Below, in pieces: positions 24,201-35,687 of a stretch of 64,000 nt of DNA. A program made the translations under genes and the position numbers. The DNA is from Ampullaceana balthica. Lineage: Eukaryota; Mollusca; Gastropoda; Lymnaeidae. The stretch is taken from positions 62,001-126,000 of the forward strand of contig CALYLW010000130.1 in NCBI GenBank assembly GCA_944989445.1, read 5' to 3'. The first letter of the stretch is position 1. Each line of letters opens with the position of its first letter. The notes beneath the pieces were generated by a model, which was given only the letters and a program-made list of their open reading frames with translations, was not told the DNA's origin and ran no database searches.

Positions 24201-27200
24201 ATTAGTGGAGATCATGGCCCGAGTACTAGAGTTTATTAGTGGAGATCATGGCCCGAGTACTAGAGTTTATTAGTGGAGATCATGGCCCGAGTACAAGAGT
24301 TTATTAGTGGAGATCATGGCCCGAGTACAAGAGTTTATTAGTGGAGATCATGGCCAGAGTACAAGAGTTTATTGGGTGGAGATCATGGCCCGAGTACAAG
24401 AGTTTATTGAGTGGAGATCATGGCCCGAGTACAAGAGTTTATTGGGTGGAGATCATGGCCCGAGTACAAGAGTTTATTGGGTGGAGATCATGGCCCGAGA
24501 ACAAGAGTTTATTGGGTGGAGATCATGGCCCGAGAACAAGAGTTTATTAGTGGAGATCATGGCCCGAGTACAAGAGTTTATTAGTGGAGATCATGGCCCG
24601 AGTACAAGAGTTTATTAGTGGAGATCATGGCCCGAGTACAAGAGTTTATTGGGTGGAGATCATGGCCCGAGTACTAGAGTTTATTAGTGGAGATCATGGC
24701 CCGAGTACTAGAGTTTATTAGTGGAGATCATGGCCCGAGTACAAGAGTTTATTAGTGGAGATCATGGCCAGAGTACAAGAGTTTATTAGTGGAGATCATG
24801 GCCCGAGTACAAGAGTTTATTGGGTGGAGATCATGGCCAGAGTACAAGAGTTTATTGGGTGGAGATCATGGCCCGAGTACAAGAGTTTATTGGGTGGAGA
24901 TCATGGCCCGAGTACTAGAGTTTATTAGTGGAGATCATGGCCCGAGTACTAGAGTTTATTAGTGGAGATCATGGCCCGAGTACTAGAGTTTATTAGTGGA
25001 GATCATGGCCAGAGTACAAGAGTTTATTAGTGGAGATCATGGCCCGAGTACAAGAGTTTATTGGGTGGAGATCATGGCCAGAGTACAAGAGTTTATTAGT
25101 GGAGATCATGGCCCGAGTACAAGAGTTTATTGGGTGGAGATCATGGCCCGAGAACAAGAGTTTATTGGGTGGAGATCATGGCCCGAGTACTAGAGTTTAT
25201 TAGTGGAGATCATGGCCCGAGTACAAGAGTTGATTAGTGGAGATCATGGCCCAGAGTACAAGAGTTTATTAGTGGAGATCATGGCCCGAGTACAAGAGTT
25301 TATTGGGTGGAGATCATGGCCAGAGTACAAGAGTTTATTGGGTGGAGATCATGGCCCGAGTACAAGAGTTTATTGGGTGGAGATCATGGCCCGAGTACTA
25401 GAGTTTATTAGTGGAGATCATGGCCCGATTACTAGAGTTTATTAGTGGAGATCATGGCCCGAGTACTAGAGTTTATTAGTGGAGATCATGGCCCGAGTAC
25501 TAGAGTTTATTAGTGGAGATCATGGCCCGATTACTAGAGTTTATTAGTGGAGATCATGGCCAGAGTACAAGAGTTTATTAGTGGAGATCATGGCCCGAGT
25601 ACTAGAGTTTATTAGTGGAGATCATGGCCCGAGTACTAGAGTTTATTAGTGGAGATCATGGCCCGAGTACTAGAGTTTATTAGTGGAGATCATGGCCCGA
25701 GTACTAGAGTTTATTAGTGGAGATCATGGCCCGATTACTAGAGTTTATTAGTGGAGATCATGGCCCGAGTACTAGAGTTTATTAGTGGAGATCATGGCCC
25801 GAGTACTAGAGTTTATTAGTGGAGATCATGGCCCGATTACTAGAGTTTATTAGTGGAGATCATGGCCAGAGTACAAGAGTTTATTAGTGGAGATCATGGC
25901 CCGAGTACAAGAGTTTATTAGTGGAGATCATGGCCCGAGTACAAGAGTTTATTAGTGGAGATCATGGCCCGAGTACAAGAGTTTATTAGTGGAGATCATG
26001 GCCAGAGTACAAGAGTTTATTGGGTGGAGATCATGGCCAGAGTACAAGAGTTTATTGGGTGGAGATCATGACCAGAGTACAAGAGTTTATTAGTGGAGAT
26101 CATGGCCCGAGTACAAGAGTTTATTAGTGGAGATCATGGCCCGAGTACAAGAGTTTATTAGTGGAGATCATGGCCAGAGTACAAGAGTTTATTGGGTGGA
26201 GATCATGGCCCGAGTACAAGAGTTTATTGAGTGGAGATCATGGCCCGAGTACAAGAGTTTATTGGGTGGAGATCATGGCCAGAGTACAAGAGTTTATTAG
26301 TGGAGATCATGGCCAGAGTACAAGAGTTTATTGGGTGGAGATCATGGCCAGAGTACAAGAGTTTATTGGGTGGAGATCATGGCCCGAGTACAAGAGTTTA
26401 TTGAGTGGAGAGCATGGCCCGAGTACAAGAGTTTATTGAGTGGAGATCATGGCCCGAGTACAAGAGTTTATTGAGTGGAGATCATGGCCAGAGTACAAGA
26501 GTTTATTGGGTGGAGATCATGGCCCGAGTACAAGAGTTTATTGAGTGGAGATCATGGCCCGAGTACAAGAGTTTATTGGGTGGAGATCATGGCCAGAGTA
26601 CAAGAGTTTATTAGTGGAGATCATGGCCAGAGTACAAGAGTTTATTGGGTGGAGATCATGGCCAGAGTACAAGAGTTTATTAGTGGAGATCATGGCCCGA
26701 GTACAAGAGTTTATTAGTGGAGATCATGGCCCGAGTACAAGAGTTTATTGGGTGGAGATCATGGCCCGAGTACAAGAGTTTATTGGGTGGAGATATGGGC
26801 CGAGTACAAGAGTTTATTAGTGGAGATCATGGGCCGAGTACAAGAGTTTATTAGTGGAGATCATGGCCAGAGTACAAGAGTTTATTAGTGGAGATCATGG
26901 CCAGAGTACAAGAGTTTATTAGTGGAGATCATGGCCCGAGTACAAGAGTTTATTAGTGGAGATCATGACCCGAGTACAAGAGTTTATTAGTGGAGATCAT
27001 GGCCCGAGTACAAGAGTTTATTGGGTGGAGATCATGGCCCGAGTACAAGAGTTTATTGGGTGGAGATCATGGCCCGAGTACAAGAGTTTATTGGGTGGAG
27101 ATCATGGTCCGAGTACAAGAGTTTATTGGGTGGAGATCATGGCCCGAGTACAAGAGTTTATTAGTGGAGATCATGGCCAGAGTACAAGAGTTTATTAGTG

Positions 27201-29480
27201 GAGATCATGGCCCGAGTACAAGAGTTTATTAGTGGAGATCATGGCCCGAGTACTAGAGTTTATTAGTGGAGATCATGGCCCGAGTACAAGAGTTTATTGG
27301 GTGGAGATCATGGCCCGAGTACAAGAGTTTATTAGTGGAGATCATGGCCCGAGTACAAGAGTTTATTAGTGGAGATCATGGCCCGAGTACAAGAGTTTAT
27401 TGGGTGGAGATCATGGCCCGAGTACAAGAGTTTATTAGTGGAGATCATGGCCCGAGTACAAGAGTTTATTAGTGGAGATCATGGCCCGAGTACAAGAGTT
27501 TATTGGGTGGAGATCATGGCCCGAGTACAAGAGTTTATTAGTGGAGATCATGGCCCGAGTACAAGAGTTTATTAGTGGAGATCATGGCCCGAGTACAAGA
27601 GTTTATTGGGTGGAGATCATGGCCCGAGTACAAGAGTTTATTGGGTGGAGATCATGGCCCGAGTACAAGAGTTTATTAGTGGAGATTATGGCCCGAGTAC
27701 AAGAGTTTATTAGTGGAGATCATGGCCCGAGTACAAGAGTTTATTAGTGGAGATCATGACCCGAGTACAAGAGTTTATTAGTGGAGATCATGGCCAGAGT
27801 ACAAGAGTTTATTGGGTGGAGATCATGGCCCGAGTACTAGAGTTTATTAGTGGAGATCATGGCCAGAGTACAAGAGTTTATTGTGTGGAGATCATGACCC
27901 GAGTACAAGAGTTTATTAGTGGAGATCATGGCCCGAGTACAAGAGTTTATTAGTGGAGATCATGGCCCGAGTACAAGAGTTTATTAGTGGAGATCATGGC
28001 CCGAGTACAAGAGTTTATTAGTGGAGATCATGGCCCGAGTACAAGAGTTTATTAGTGGAGATCATGGCCCGAGTACAAGAGTTTATTAGTGGAGATCATG
28101 GCCCGAGTACAAGAGTTTATTAGTGGAGATCATGGCCCGAGTACAAGAGTTTATTAGTGGAGATCATGGCCAGAGTACAAGAGTTTATTAGTGGAGATCA
28201 TGGCCCGAGTACAAGAGTTTATTAGTGGAGATCATGGCCCGAGTACTAGAGTTTATTAGTGGAGATCATGGCCCGAGTACAAGAGTTTATTAGTGGAGAT
28301 CATGGCCAGAGTACAAGAGTTTATTGGGTGGAGATCATGGCCCGAGTACAAGAGTTTATTAGTGGAGATCATGGCCCGAGTACAAGAGTTTATTAGTGGA
28401 GATCATGGCCCGAGTACTAGAGTTTATTGGGTGGAGATCATGGCCCGAGTACAAGAGTTTATTGGGTGGAGATCATGGCCCGAGTACAAGAGTTTATTGG
28501 GTGGAGATCATGGCCCGAGTACAAGAGTTTATTGGGTGGAGATCATGGCCCGAGTACAAGAGTTTATTAGTGGAGATCATGGCCCGAGTACAAGAGTTTA
28601 TTAGTGGAGATCATGGCCCGAGTACAAGAGTTTATTGGGTGGAGATCATGGCCCGAGTACAAGAGTTTATTAGTGGAGATCATGGCCCGAGTACAAGAGT
28701 TTATTAGTGGAGATCATGGCCCGAGTACAAGAGTTTATTGGGTGGAGATCATGGCCCGAGTACAAGAGTTTATTGGGTGGAGATCATGGCCCGAGTACAA
28801 GAGTTTATTAGTGGAGATCATGGCCCGAGTACAAGAGTTTATTAGTGGAGATCATGGCCCGAGTACTAGAGGAGTTTATTGGGTGGAGATCATGGCCCGA
28901 GTACTAGAGTTTATTAGTGGAGATCATGGCCCGAGTACTAGAGTTTATTAGTGGAGATCATGGTCCGAGTACAAGAGTTTATTAGTGGAGATCATGGCCC
29001 GAGTACTAGAGTTTATTGGGTGGAGATCATGGCCCGAGTACTAGAGTTTATTAGTGGAGATCATGGCCCGAGTACAAGAGTTTATTGGGTGGAGATCATG
29101 GCCCGAGTACTAGAGTTTATTGGGTGGAGATCATGGCCCGAGTACTAGAGTTTATTAGTGGAGATCATGGCCCGAGTACAAGAGTTTATTAGTGGAGATC
29201 ATGGCCCGAGTACTAGAGTTTATTAGTGGAGATCATGGCCCGAGTACTAGAGTTTATTAGTGGAGATCATGGCCCGAGTACAAGAGTTTATTGGGTGGAG
29301 ATCATGGCCCGAGTACAAGAGTTTATTGGGTGGAGATCATGGCCCGAGTACAAGAGTTTATTAGTGGAGATCATGGCCAGAGTACAAGAGTTTATTAGTG
29401 GAGATCATGGCCCGAGTACAAGAGTTTATTAGTGGAGATCATGGCCCGAGTACAAGAGTTTATTGGATGGAGATCATGGC

Positions 29481-30846
29481 ATCAAAGAGTCCCTTCAGAT
29501 AATTTTTGTTGACACTTTCCAGTAGGGTCAGTAGGTGTAGTGAATTGATAAGATATTAGCGGGGACATAATGGGGTTTTTCATGCTCGGCTTTTATTTGT
29601 TTACTTTTCCTTTGTTCGTTTTGAATTTTTTATTTTAAAAAATATAAATGACAAAAATTGTGAAGTTTAAAATATAAACTATAAATCATTTAGAAATATG
29701 CTATTGGTAGTAATTGGTACATTGAAAACAAAATTCAGAGTCATTGCGAAATTGATTTTTATGGGGGCTACCTTCGTCAGCGCTTTACGTTTTTTTTTCT
29801 CTTTGAGTACTTAAGCGGGGTATCATGAAATTTATTTTATTTACTGTAAAAAATTTTTTATTACAAGCTTTTATTTAAGTTTTACTTTTGTTTAAAAGGT
29901 TGAAGTAATTAGCAACCATTTATAAACAGTAATCTGCTTGAATTTATAACAAAAAATGTGTCATACTTAAACGCCTATACAATCTGCACCCAGCTGACAA
30001 CCTTTGAGACGGCCTATTCCCCTACAGCAACACGTGACTGACGATCGTCGTCACCACCTTGCGCCACCAACCTGGGCCTCGCTGTGAAGTCAAGCGTATC
30101 CTCGTGTCACAACCTTGTCAACGCATGTACCCAATGGTTGGTGGGGTGGGCTGGAGCAGTGCCCAATCAAACAGCTAGCTCACCACTGGGGTAAGAGCTG
30201 GTCGCCGATTGGTCGTCCCAGTTTTCAGACCATCTCTTTAAAGCTACTTGTCCATCACACCTTTGTGGCAGACACGCTTTATCTTCTTAGAGGATTTAGG
30301 ATATTCATTTTGATTTCACAAATTTTTCTTCCTCGTGTCGATGAAGTTGTAACCTTTCACAGGATTTATGATAATTATTAGGTAATTCTTTTTAGTGATA
30401 ATATATAGTTTGTATTGGTTTTTTTGGTTTCTTGTGTTAATGGACTTAATGATAAAGACTAAACATTTTAACATTGAAATTTAACAGATTCCAACATAAT
30501 ATCAGTTTTAAACAATATTAAGAATTAAATCTCCAGATTATTTTAAATCATATGCTTTTTAAAATAAAATATATTTAACATCTTTTATGTAAAGATGTAA
30601 TCTTTAAAGTTACATTTCACCATTCCAATAAACCTCCAAATGTAGTAATAATGATGTTCATTAATGCAAGTGTTTCTGAGTTAACTATTTAAATAGTTTA
30701 TAAGAGTTTATTTTGAGCAAAGTTTCATAAAGTTATGACAAAATTTTTTTTTAAAATGTTTTATTAAAGCTTTTTATTTAAACTATAATCCCTATCAAAG
30801 ATATAATTCTCCATATAAATTTTATATAATATAATTCATTTACCAG
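29481..30846. other. AT-rich sequence between the satellite and the RS-rich gene
   Basis: Its right end, TTCATTTACCAG, is a splice-acceptor-like AG at 30845-30846, so part of this may be a 5' UTR intron of the next gene. It also holds a dispersed-repeat copy at about 30041-30290. No coding exon is recognised. Confidence 0.45.
30041..30290. repeat. Dispersed repeat, diverged copy 1
   Basis: GC-richer than its surroundings. TGTCACAACCTTGTCAACGC and the CCCAATGG that follows match 36165-36200 (TGTCACAACCTGCTCACC, then ATCCAACG), with further scattered similarity such as CTACTTGT. The short ORF at 30115-30381 lies in it and is not considered a gene. Confidence 0.4.
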
Positions 30847-30847
30847 A

Positions 30848-31748
30848 ATGGACAGACCGGCAGCTAGTAAGTCTGGTTACCATCAATCTCAACCATCGTA
30901 CCATCTCGAAAGTCATTTCAGTCGCTCTCCTTGTCGTGGTGATAGGCGCTACTCTAGATGCAGTTCTACCTCATCATGCTCATCTAGTGACAGCTACTCT
31001 AACAGGAGGTACAAGAGATTTGACAAGTTTAAAAACGAGTCTCATGCAACTTGGGGAAGGAGATGTCAAACAAAAGAAAACTACCTAAGCGTGAAGAGGA
31101 ATTTGAGATATAAATGTGAAGTCGGGAAAACAAGACGGCGGAACGTTCATAAAAACAAGGTTAAAAGCAAAAGACATGGAAGTCCCGAACCCGAAGCGGG
31201 ACAATATCAAAGCAGATACCCAAGTTGTTATAAGTCTGATGAATTCAACTCAGTCAAATCTTCGGCAAGAGATCCTGATATAGAACACAAGCCAAAGTCT
31301 TACGATGGTGATGTCAAAGATCATGTGACCGCATGGTCTATAGGACGGGAGGCTTCTCTCGTTGATTCAACATCTGATGATGACGTCATACACAAGGGAT
31401 GGGGACACAGGAGTAGGTCAAGGTCATCAAGTGGCCAGTACAGACGATTCGATAAATTCAGCAGAGACGAAATAAGAGAAGAAAGAAATGTGGGGGACCG
31501 CGAGACGAATACTTGCAGGAGATATAACTATACAGAAGTCAGGAGAGAGAAAAGTCAACAAAGCCAAAATGCCTTATCTGACAGAGTTGAAAATCCAGGA
31601 GTAGGAGTAAAACGTGATGAGATGGTAGAAGAAAAACCTTTCTCAGATTCTTCACGTTTTCGAGAGTCTAGAAAACAAAAAAAGAAGAGAAGAAAGTCCA
31701 AAAAACAAGAGCTTACAAAGACTTCCAAGTTTTGTCAGGATTACAAAG
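30848..31748 (+). CDS. Exon 1 of an Arg/Ser/Lys-rich protein gene (unrecognised family)
   Basis: ATG at 30848 follows an acceptor-like AG by one base, and an in-frame stop lies just upstream (30827-30829), so this Met is the likely start, with a 5' UTR exon further left. The exon encodes 300 residues plus one base and ends at AAG|GTGAGC (donor at 31749). The protein is basic and low-complexity: a Cys/Ser/Arg patch (SRCSSTSSCSSSDSYS, about 36-51), RFDKF at about 57-61 and again at about 200-204 (the second after an RSRSRSSSGQ tract), an acidic STSDDD patch (about 174-179), and a strong nuclear-localisation-like KQKKKRRKSKK near 275-285. RS tracts with such a signal suggest a nuclear, RNA- or splicing-linked protein, but there is no RRM or other fold. 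The function is inferred only from composition. Confidence 0.75.
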
Positions 31749-31991
31749 GTGAGCATGTTTTAAACCTATAAGATGAGAGCTTTAGATTTCGTATCTAAAA
31801 TCTTCACTTGTTGATTATGTTTCCTTTGATTTTACCCTTTTTGAACTTCTTATTATTAGTTACCAAAATGAAATAAGATTTTTAAAAATCTATACAATTT
31901 TATTTAATCGTATCTTCCAAAAGATGGGGAAGAGGTATTACAAAAATATTTTTAGGCATTCAATATAATATTTCTATTTTTGTGTTGTCAG

Positions 31992-32243
31992 ATGATGGGG
32001 TGGACTATGACAAAACCAGACCTCACATACAAGTGAACGACTTTAACCTGAGTTTTAACAGTCGTGCCACTCCGGCAATACTAAACATCAACTTAAACAA
32101 CAGTGTCAGCTGCGGCACACGTGACTGGAGGTGTGCCACTGAAACACATGTGTCTTCTAGCTATGACGATCGCCAAAGTTTGCATAAAAGCAGGAGACGT
32201 CGCCACTTGGAGAAGACATCACAGGATTACACTGATAGTAGAG
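31992..32243 (+). CDS. Exon 2 of the Arg/Ser/Lys-rich protein gene
   Basis: It opens after TGTTGTCAG (AG at 31990-31991) and closes before a GTACTA donor at 32244. Intron 1 is 243 bp. With one base carried over from exon 1, the frame reads DDGVDYDKTRPHIQVNDF and stays open for 84 codons, ending SQDYTDSR. Both flanking introns interrupt a codon after its first base, so the exon is symmetrical and could be skipped without a frame change. It has a SRRRRH basic patch like the rest of the protein. The GTACTA donor is weaker than that of intron 1. Confidence 0.72.
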
Positions 32244-32787
32244 GTACTAACATCTGTCATACGTATTACTTTATAACTTAATAACTGATCAGATTCCGGC
32301 TTTAAGATAATTGACATCTCTGGAATAGTAAAGAAAATTAAGTATTTGATGATTAGATGTATTACATTATTCAGGGTCTTATTTAAAATTAAGTGTGGCA
32401 CAAAAGTCGAGACTATCAGCTTCACCAAAAGGTCAACATCCGGCTCACCTCCCCTCATCCTCAACATAGCATACAGCATGGCACCCAGGTGACGCTTTGG
32501 TATATTCTATAATGAGATCCTGGCCATGCCGAATAGCTTTGGAAACCATGACAATCACGTTTAACGTGATATGTAGATATTAAAATGCATAGATTTTTCT
32601 ATTGGCGTGAAGGGAGGCTCAAAGTATCAGTACGTTCACAAAAAACGTTGGGAAACATTTATTTAGAGAACGTTCACTATTAGCGTCTCTTCCCCCGAAT
32701 ATAGCCATAGCCGATTTCCAGTGTAAAAACATAACATATTTTATAAAATAAATATTAGTTTCGTAACAAGTTGTTTTCTTTCACCAG

Positions 32788-32843
32788 GCAGTTGTAAGAG
32801 CAGACGTGGAGCTGACAGTGAACGGACGTCAAGACATTCATGA
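32788..32843 (+). CDS. Exon 3 (terminal coding) of the Arg/Ser/Lys-rich protein gene
   Basis: The acceptor TTTCTTTCACCAG (AG at 32786-32787) is strong, and intron 2 is 544 bp. The exon adds GSCKSRRGADSERTSRHS and a TGA at 32841-32843, so the spliced CDS is 901+252+56 = 1209 bases, an exact multiple of three (402 residues plus stop). The ending keeps the R/S bias of the earlier exons, which supports the model. The stop lies only 13 bases before a 67-bp tandem array. Confidence 0.65.
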
Positions 32844-32855
32844 GATAGATAAATT

Positions 32856-33534
32856 GTGATATTTAATCTAGTTTTAGTATCTGAGTTATTCTATTGTCTT
32901 TGATTTCTTGCTCATGTTGCAGATATTATTTAATCTAGTTTTAGTATCTGAGTTATTCTATTGTCTTTGATTTCTTGGTCATGTTGCAGATATTATTTAA
33001 TCTAGTTTTAGTATCTGAGTTATTCTATTGTCTTTGATTTCTTGCTCATGTTGCAGATATTATTTAATCTAGTTTTAGTATCTGAGTTATTCTATTGTCT
33101 TTGATTTCTTGGTCATGTTGCAGATATTATTTAATCTAGTTTTAGTATCTGAGTTATTCTATTGTCTTTGATTTCTTGGTCATGTTGCAGATATTATTTA
33201 ATCTAGTTTTAGTATCTGAGTAATTCTATTGTCTTTGATTTCTTGGTCATGTTGCAGATATTATTTAATCTAGTTTTAGTATCTGAGTAATTCTATTGTC
33301 TTTGATTTCTGGCTCATGTTGCAGATATTATTTAATCTATTTTTAGTATCTGAGTCATTCTATTGTCTTTGATTTCTTGCTCAAGTTGCAGATATTATTT
33401 AATCTAGTTTTAGTATCTGAGTCATTCTATTGTCTTTGATTTCTTGGTCATGTTGCAGATATTATTTAATCTAGTTTTAGTATCTGAGTCATTCTATTGT
33501 CTTTGATTTCTTGGTCATGTTGCAGATATTATTT
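32856..33534. repeat. Minisatellite, 67-bp unit, about 10 copies, each carrying a 3' splice-site-like sequence
   Basis: Units start ATATTATTTAATCTAG and end with a pyrimidine-rich stretch (TTCTATTGTCTTTGATTTCT) and CATGTTGCAG. Starts at 32923 and 32990 give the 67-bp period. Each unit thus ends in a good polypyrimidine tract plus GCAG, directly downstream of the last coding exon of the RS-rich gene and on its strand. It lies either in the 3' UTR or in a downstream intron. Confidence 0.93.
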
Positions 33535-33748
33535 TGTTACCTATGGCATTCTTAATGGATTTTTTATGTGTTTGGAATTCTGGAAAATGTATCAACGGAA
33601 ACTGTATATTCTTAGTGAGTGTCATTTAAGTGATGTGTCATTTTATGACAATATATTTATAAGTATTTTAATACCTTTAAAGATTTATATTTGCTTGTAC
33701 TATTAATAATTATTAAATAACTTTTTAATATATAACAGTACTGGATTA

Positions 33749-33754
33749 AATAAA
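33749..33754 (+). promoter_or_regulatory. Possible poly(A) signal AATAAA for the RS-rich gene
   Basis: This is the first canonical signal on the plus strand that I noticed after the stop at 32843. If used, the 3' UTR would include the 67-bp array. Confidence 0.35.
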
Positions 33755-33801
33755 TATGAAGATATATTCTGTTTACTCATGTTGTTCATTCCAGTAAATG
33801 T

Positions 33802-34200
33802 TTATGTCCTTGAAGCTAGTTCTACGTGTTTAGCATCTAACGTATAACTTACATTAACGTGTTTAGCATCTAACCCATAACTTACATTAACGTGTTTAGC
33901 ATCTAACACATAATTTACATTAACGTGTTTAGCATCTAACGTATAACTTACATTAACGTGTTTAGCATCTAACGTATAACTTACATTAACGTGTTTATCA
34001 TCTAACCTATAACTTACATTAACGTGATTAGCATCTAACCTATAACTTACATTAACGTGTTTAGCATCTAACCTATAACTTACATTACCGTGTTTAGCAT
34101 CTAACCTATAACTTACATTAACGTGTTTAGCATCTAACAATTCAAACATATTCTCCATCTCTTGTTCATGATTTGTAACAATCTGATTGGAATGGCTCAT
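33802..34200 (-). CDS. Questionable ORF of 11-residue repeats (132 aa)
   Basis: The minus-strand frame opens with about 21 unique residues (MSHSNQIVTNHEQEMENMFE) and continues with about ten repeats of LDAKHVNVSYR and variants, because the underlying 33-bp minisatellite is a multiple of three. Differences between copies change residues (R to T, V or G; AKH to ANH or DKH) about as often as not, with no sign of protein-level constraint. There is no signal peptide, and I saw no convincing promoter or poly(A) signal. It is listed because a unique Met-led segment precedes the repeats; it is more likely an artefact. Confidence 0.15.
   Translation of the reverse strand: MSHSNQIVTNHEQEMENMFELLDAKHVNVSYRLDAKHGNVSYRLDAKHVNVSYRLDANHVNVSYRLDDKHVNVSYTLDAKHVNVSYTLDAKHVNVNYVLDAKHVNVSYGLDAKHVNVSYTLDAKHVELASRT
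33815..34140. repeat. Minisatellite, 33-bp unit, about 10 copies
   Basis: Units contain CGTGTTTAGCATCTAACC followed by TATAACTTACATTAA. Point variants only; no indels seen. Confidence 0.95.
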
Positions 34201-34896
34201 GGATTTAAATTCACATACGTCATCTTATTGGAAACATAATAATTGTAAACATAATAATTGTAAACCTTTTTAAAGTATTTTCAAACGGCCAATATTATAT
34301 AAATTCTATTTCGTCATTGTTATTTATAAGGGCTTCAACTGTGTTTAAGATGTCAAACTTTATCGATATTATCAGTTATTAACGGTGGGCGGGGGAGGGA
34401 CATCAAAAGATAGGGGAACAAAATATTTGCTCAAAATAGAATCAGAGTAAATTGTTCGTTCTCTGCTTTGTTTAATTTCAATGGTCATCTTGAGGAACAG
34501 ACGGGTCATTTATTTTCAGTTTTGTTAGTTCTTAAATGAAGGAAAGAAAAATACGATTAGATGATAAATGAAAAAAAATGATTCCTCACTAGGGTTGCAT
34601 AATAAAATAAGAGAAATTTCCTTAAACTTAACATATGAGGATTTTTCTTTTACAATTTATAACGCATATACCTATAAATATTTTCTAATTTTACAACCTT
34701 TCATAATTTGTACATGAATTGCTTCAAAGTATTGATAAATAGGTCTATAAAACTAACTACATGTTTAAACAAAACAACCTACTATTAGTTTTGAAGTAGT
34801 ACACAATTTGTATGGTTACATTCCAGATATAGATCAAGCTTATCTGTAGAAGTAAACAAACAGATGGCCCAATTGGCAAGGCCAATCAGGCTGACT
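34141..34896. other. AT-rich intergenic sequence
   Basis: No gene, RNA or repeat recognised, apart from a G-rich bit near 34385-34400. Confidence 0.4.
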
Positions 34897-35119
34897 GTGT
34901 AATACAACGGTGGCCAAACTGCGGCTCTCGAGCTGCATGCGGCTCTTCTGTTCTACACTGCGGCTCGCGTACAATTATTGAAAGACATTTTGCAAGTATT
35001 ACTGGACATTTACAAGCCAGGATTAATGACCCATAGTGCTTCAATGCGGCTATCAACAATTTGTTTATATTTTAAAATGGCTCTCAGTTACTACAGGTCT
35101 GGCCACCCCTGGTGTAATA
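34897..35119. mobile_element. Short non-autonomous hAT-type element with 8-bp target duplication
   Basis: GTGTAATA occurs at 34897-34904 and at 35112-35119. The 207-bp insert begins CAACGGTGGCCAAACTGCGG, and its other end, reversed, reads CCAGGGGTGGCCAGACC. This is the terminal inverted repeat type of many hAT elements. It has no coding capacity. Confidence 0.85.
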
Positions 35120-35222
35120 GAATTGAAAGACATTATTTTCTCTGACCAATTCTAATTATCTCTAAGTCTAAATACTTGGTCATGTATTTGATTTATGTCA
35201 AGGTAATCGTGAAAATGATGTG

Positions 35223-35232
35223 TTTATATAAG
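35223..35232 (+). promoter_or_regulatory. TATA-box-like sequence
   Basis: TTTATATAAG lies about 85-90 bases upstream of the ATG at 35316. In AT-rich DNA this can arise by chance. Confidence 0.25.
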
Positions 35233-35315
35233 TATATTGTAATAATTATGTCACTTAACTAAAAACATTGAATATTAAACAATCACATTTCATTGTTAGC
35301 TATTTAATATTAGGG

Positions 35316-35687
35316 ATGGCTTTTTTTGCACCAGCCGCAATGTGGTCTACTCCATTGTGTGTAAAAATTGATCCAAAGTTTTTGGCGACAAGCAAGGGTG
35401 CAAACAAGCAGACACCACTAGTTAATATAAAGGATTTAAAAATGGTAACATCTTCAAAATGCACATGTATATGTGAAATTGTGAATTTCATGACAAAGAA
35501 TAAATCTTTCTTTAATGATATCAAAGAAATCAAATGTAGCCGTCTGCTAGAGTTGACCTCAGCAGTCTGCTTTAGTGACCTTCACGGGTCAGTGCAGGTT
35601 TACTCCAGCCCTCGTTGTGGCTGGAATTTACACAGAGCGACTGACCTACTACCCGTGTTTTACTGCACGGGGAGGTCAGTCACGTGA
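35316..35687 (+). CDS. Hypothetical small protein, 123 aa, unrecognised
   Basis: The open frame extends 48 bases further upstream (from a TTG codon at 35268), but ATG at 35316 is the first Met. The product begins MAFFAPAAMWSTPLCVKIDP. The stretch before this Met is also hydrophobic (IVSYLILGMAFFAPAAMW), which would suit a signal peptide if translation began upstream. Seven cysteines follow, including CTCIC near residues 48-52. A TATA-like site lies upstream and AATAAA downstream (35832), which would suit a compact single-exon gene. Against it, the last third of the ORF coincides with a row of strong hairpins that explain the sequence without coding. Function unknown. Confidence 0.3.
   Translation: MAFFAPAAMWSTPLCVKIDPKFLATSKGANKQTPLVNIKDLKMVTSSKCTCICEIVNFMTKNKSFFNDIKEIKCSRLLELTSAVCFSDLHGSVQVYSSPRCGWNLHRATDLLPVFYCTGRSVT

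Larger units (their letters stand above)
12005..29480. repeat. Giant satellite array, 34/35-bp unit, about 500 copies
   Basis: Head-to-tail units begin CGAGTACAAGAG and end GATCATGGCC. Length varies by small changes at two sites: the middle (TTATTAGTGG, TTATTGGGTGG, TTATTGAGTGG, TTATTAGGTGG, TTATTGGTGG) and the junction (GGCCCGAG, GGCCAGAG, GGCCCAGAG, GGCCGAG). A third variable site is ACAAG versus ACTAG. Variant types cluster: ACTAG is common near 14100-15700, 22000-24300 and 25400-25860, while ACAAG/GGCCCGAG is near-uniform around 27200-28900. This shows local homogenisation. The array ends at about 29480, where unit sequence stops at GATCATGGC followed by ATCAAAGAG. Three 34-bp units equal 102 bp, so all plus frames run open over long distances and every GATCATGGCC looks like a start context. 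These ORFs are not genes. Confidence 0.98.

Noticed and set aside
12333..29432. Dozens of plus-strand ORFs of 60-148 aa with EIMARVQEFI, DHGPSTRVYW and WRSWPEYKSLL repeats, and minus shadows
   Set aside because: They follow from the 34/35-bp satellite. The three frames swap as unit length changes by one base, and the apparent start is part of each unit (GATCATGGCC). No splice sites, promoter or constraint.
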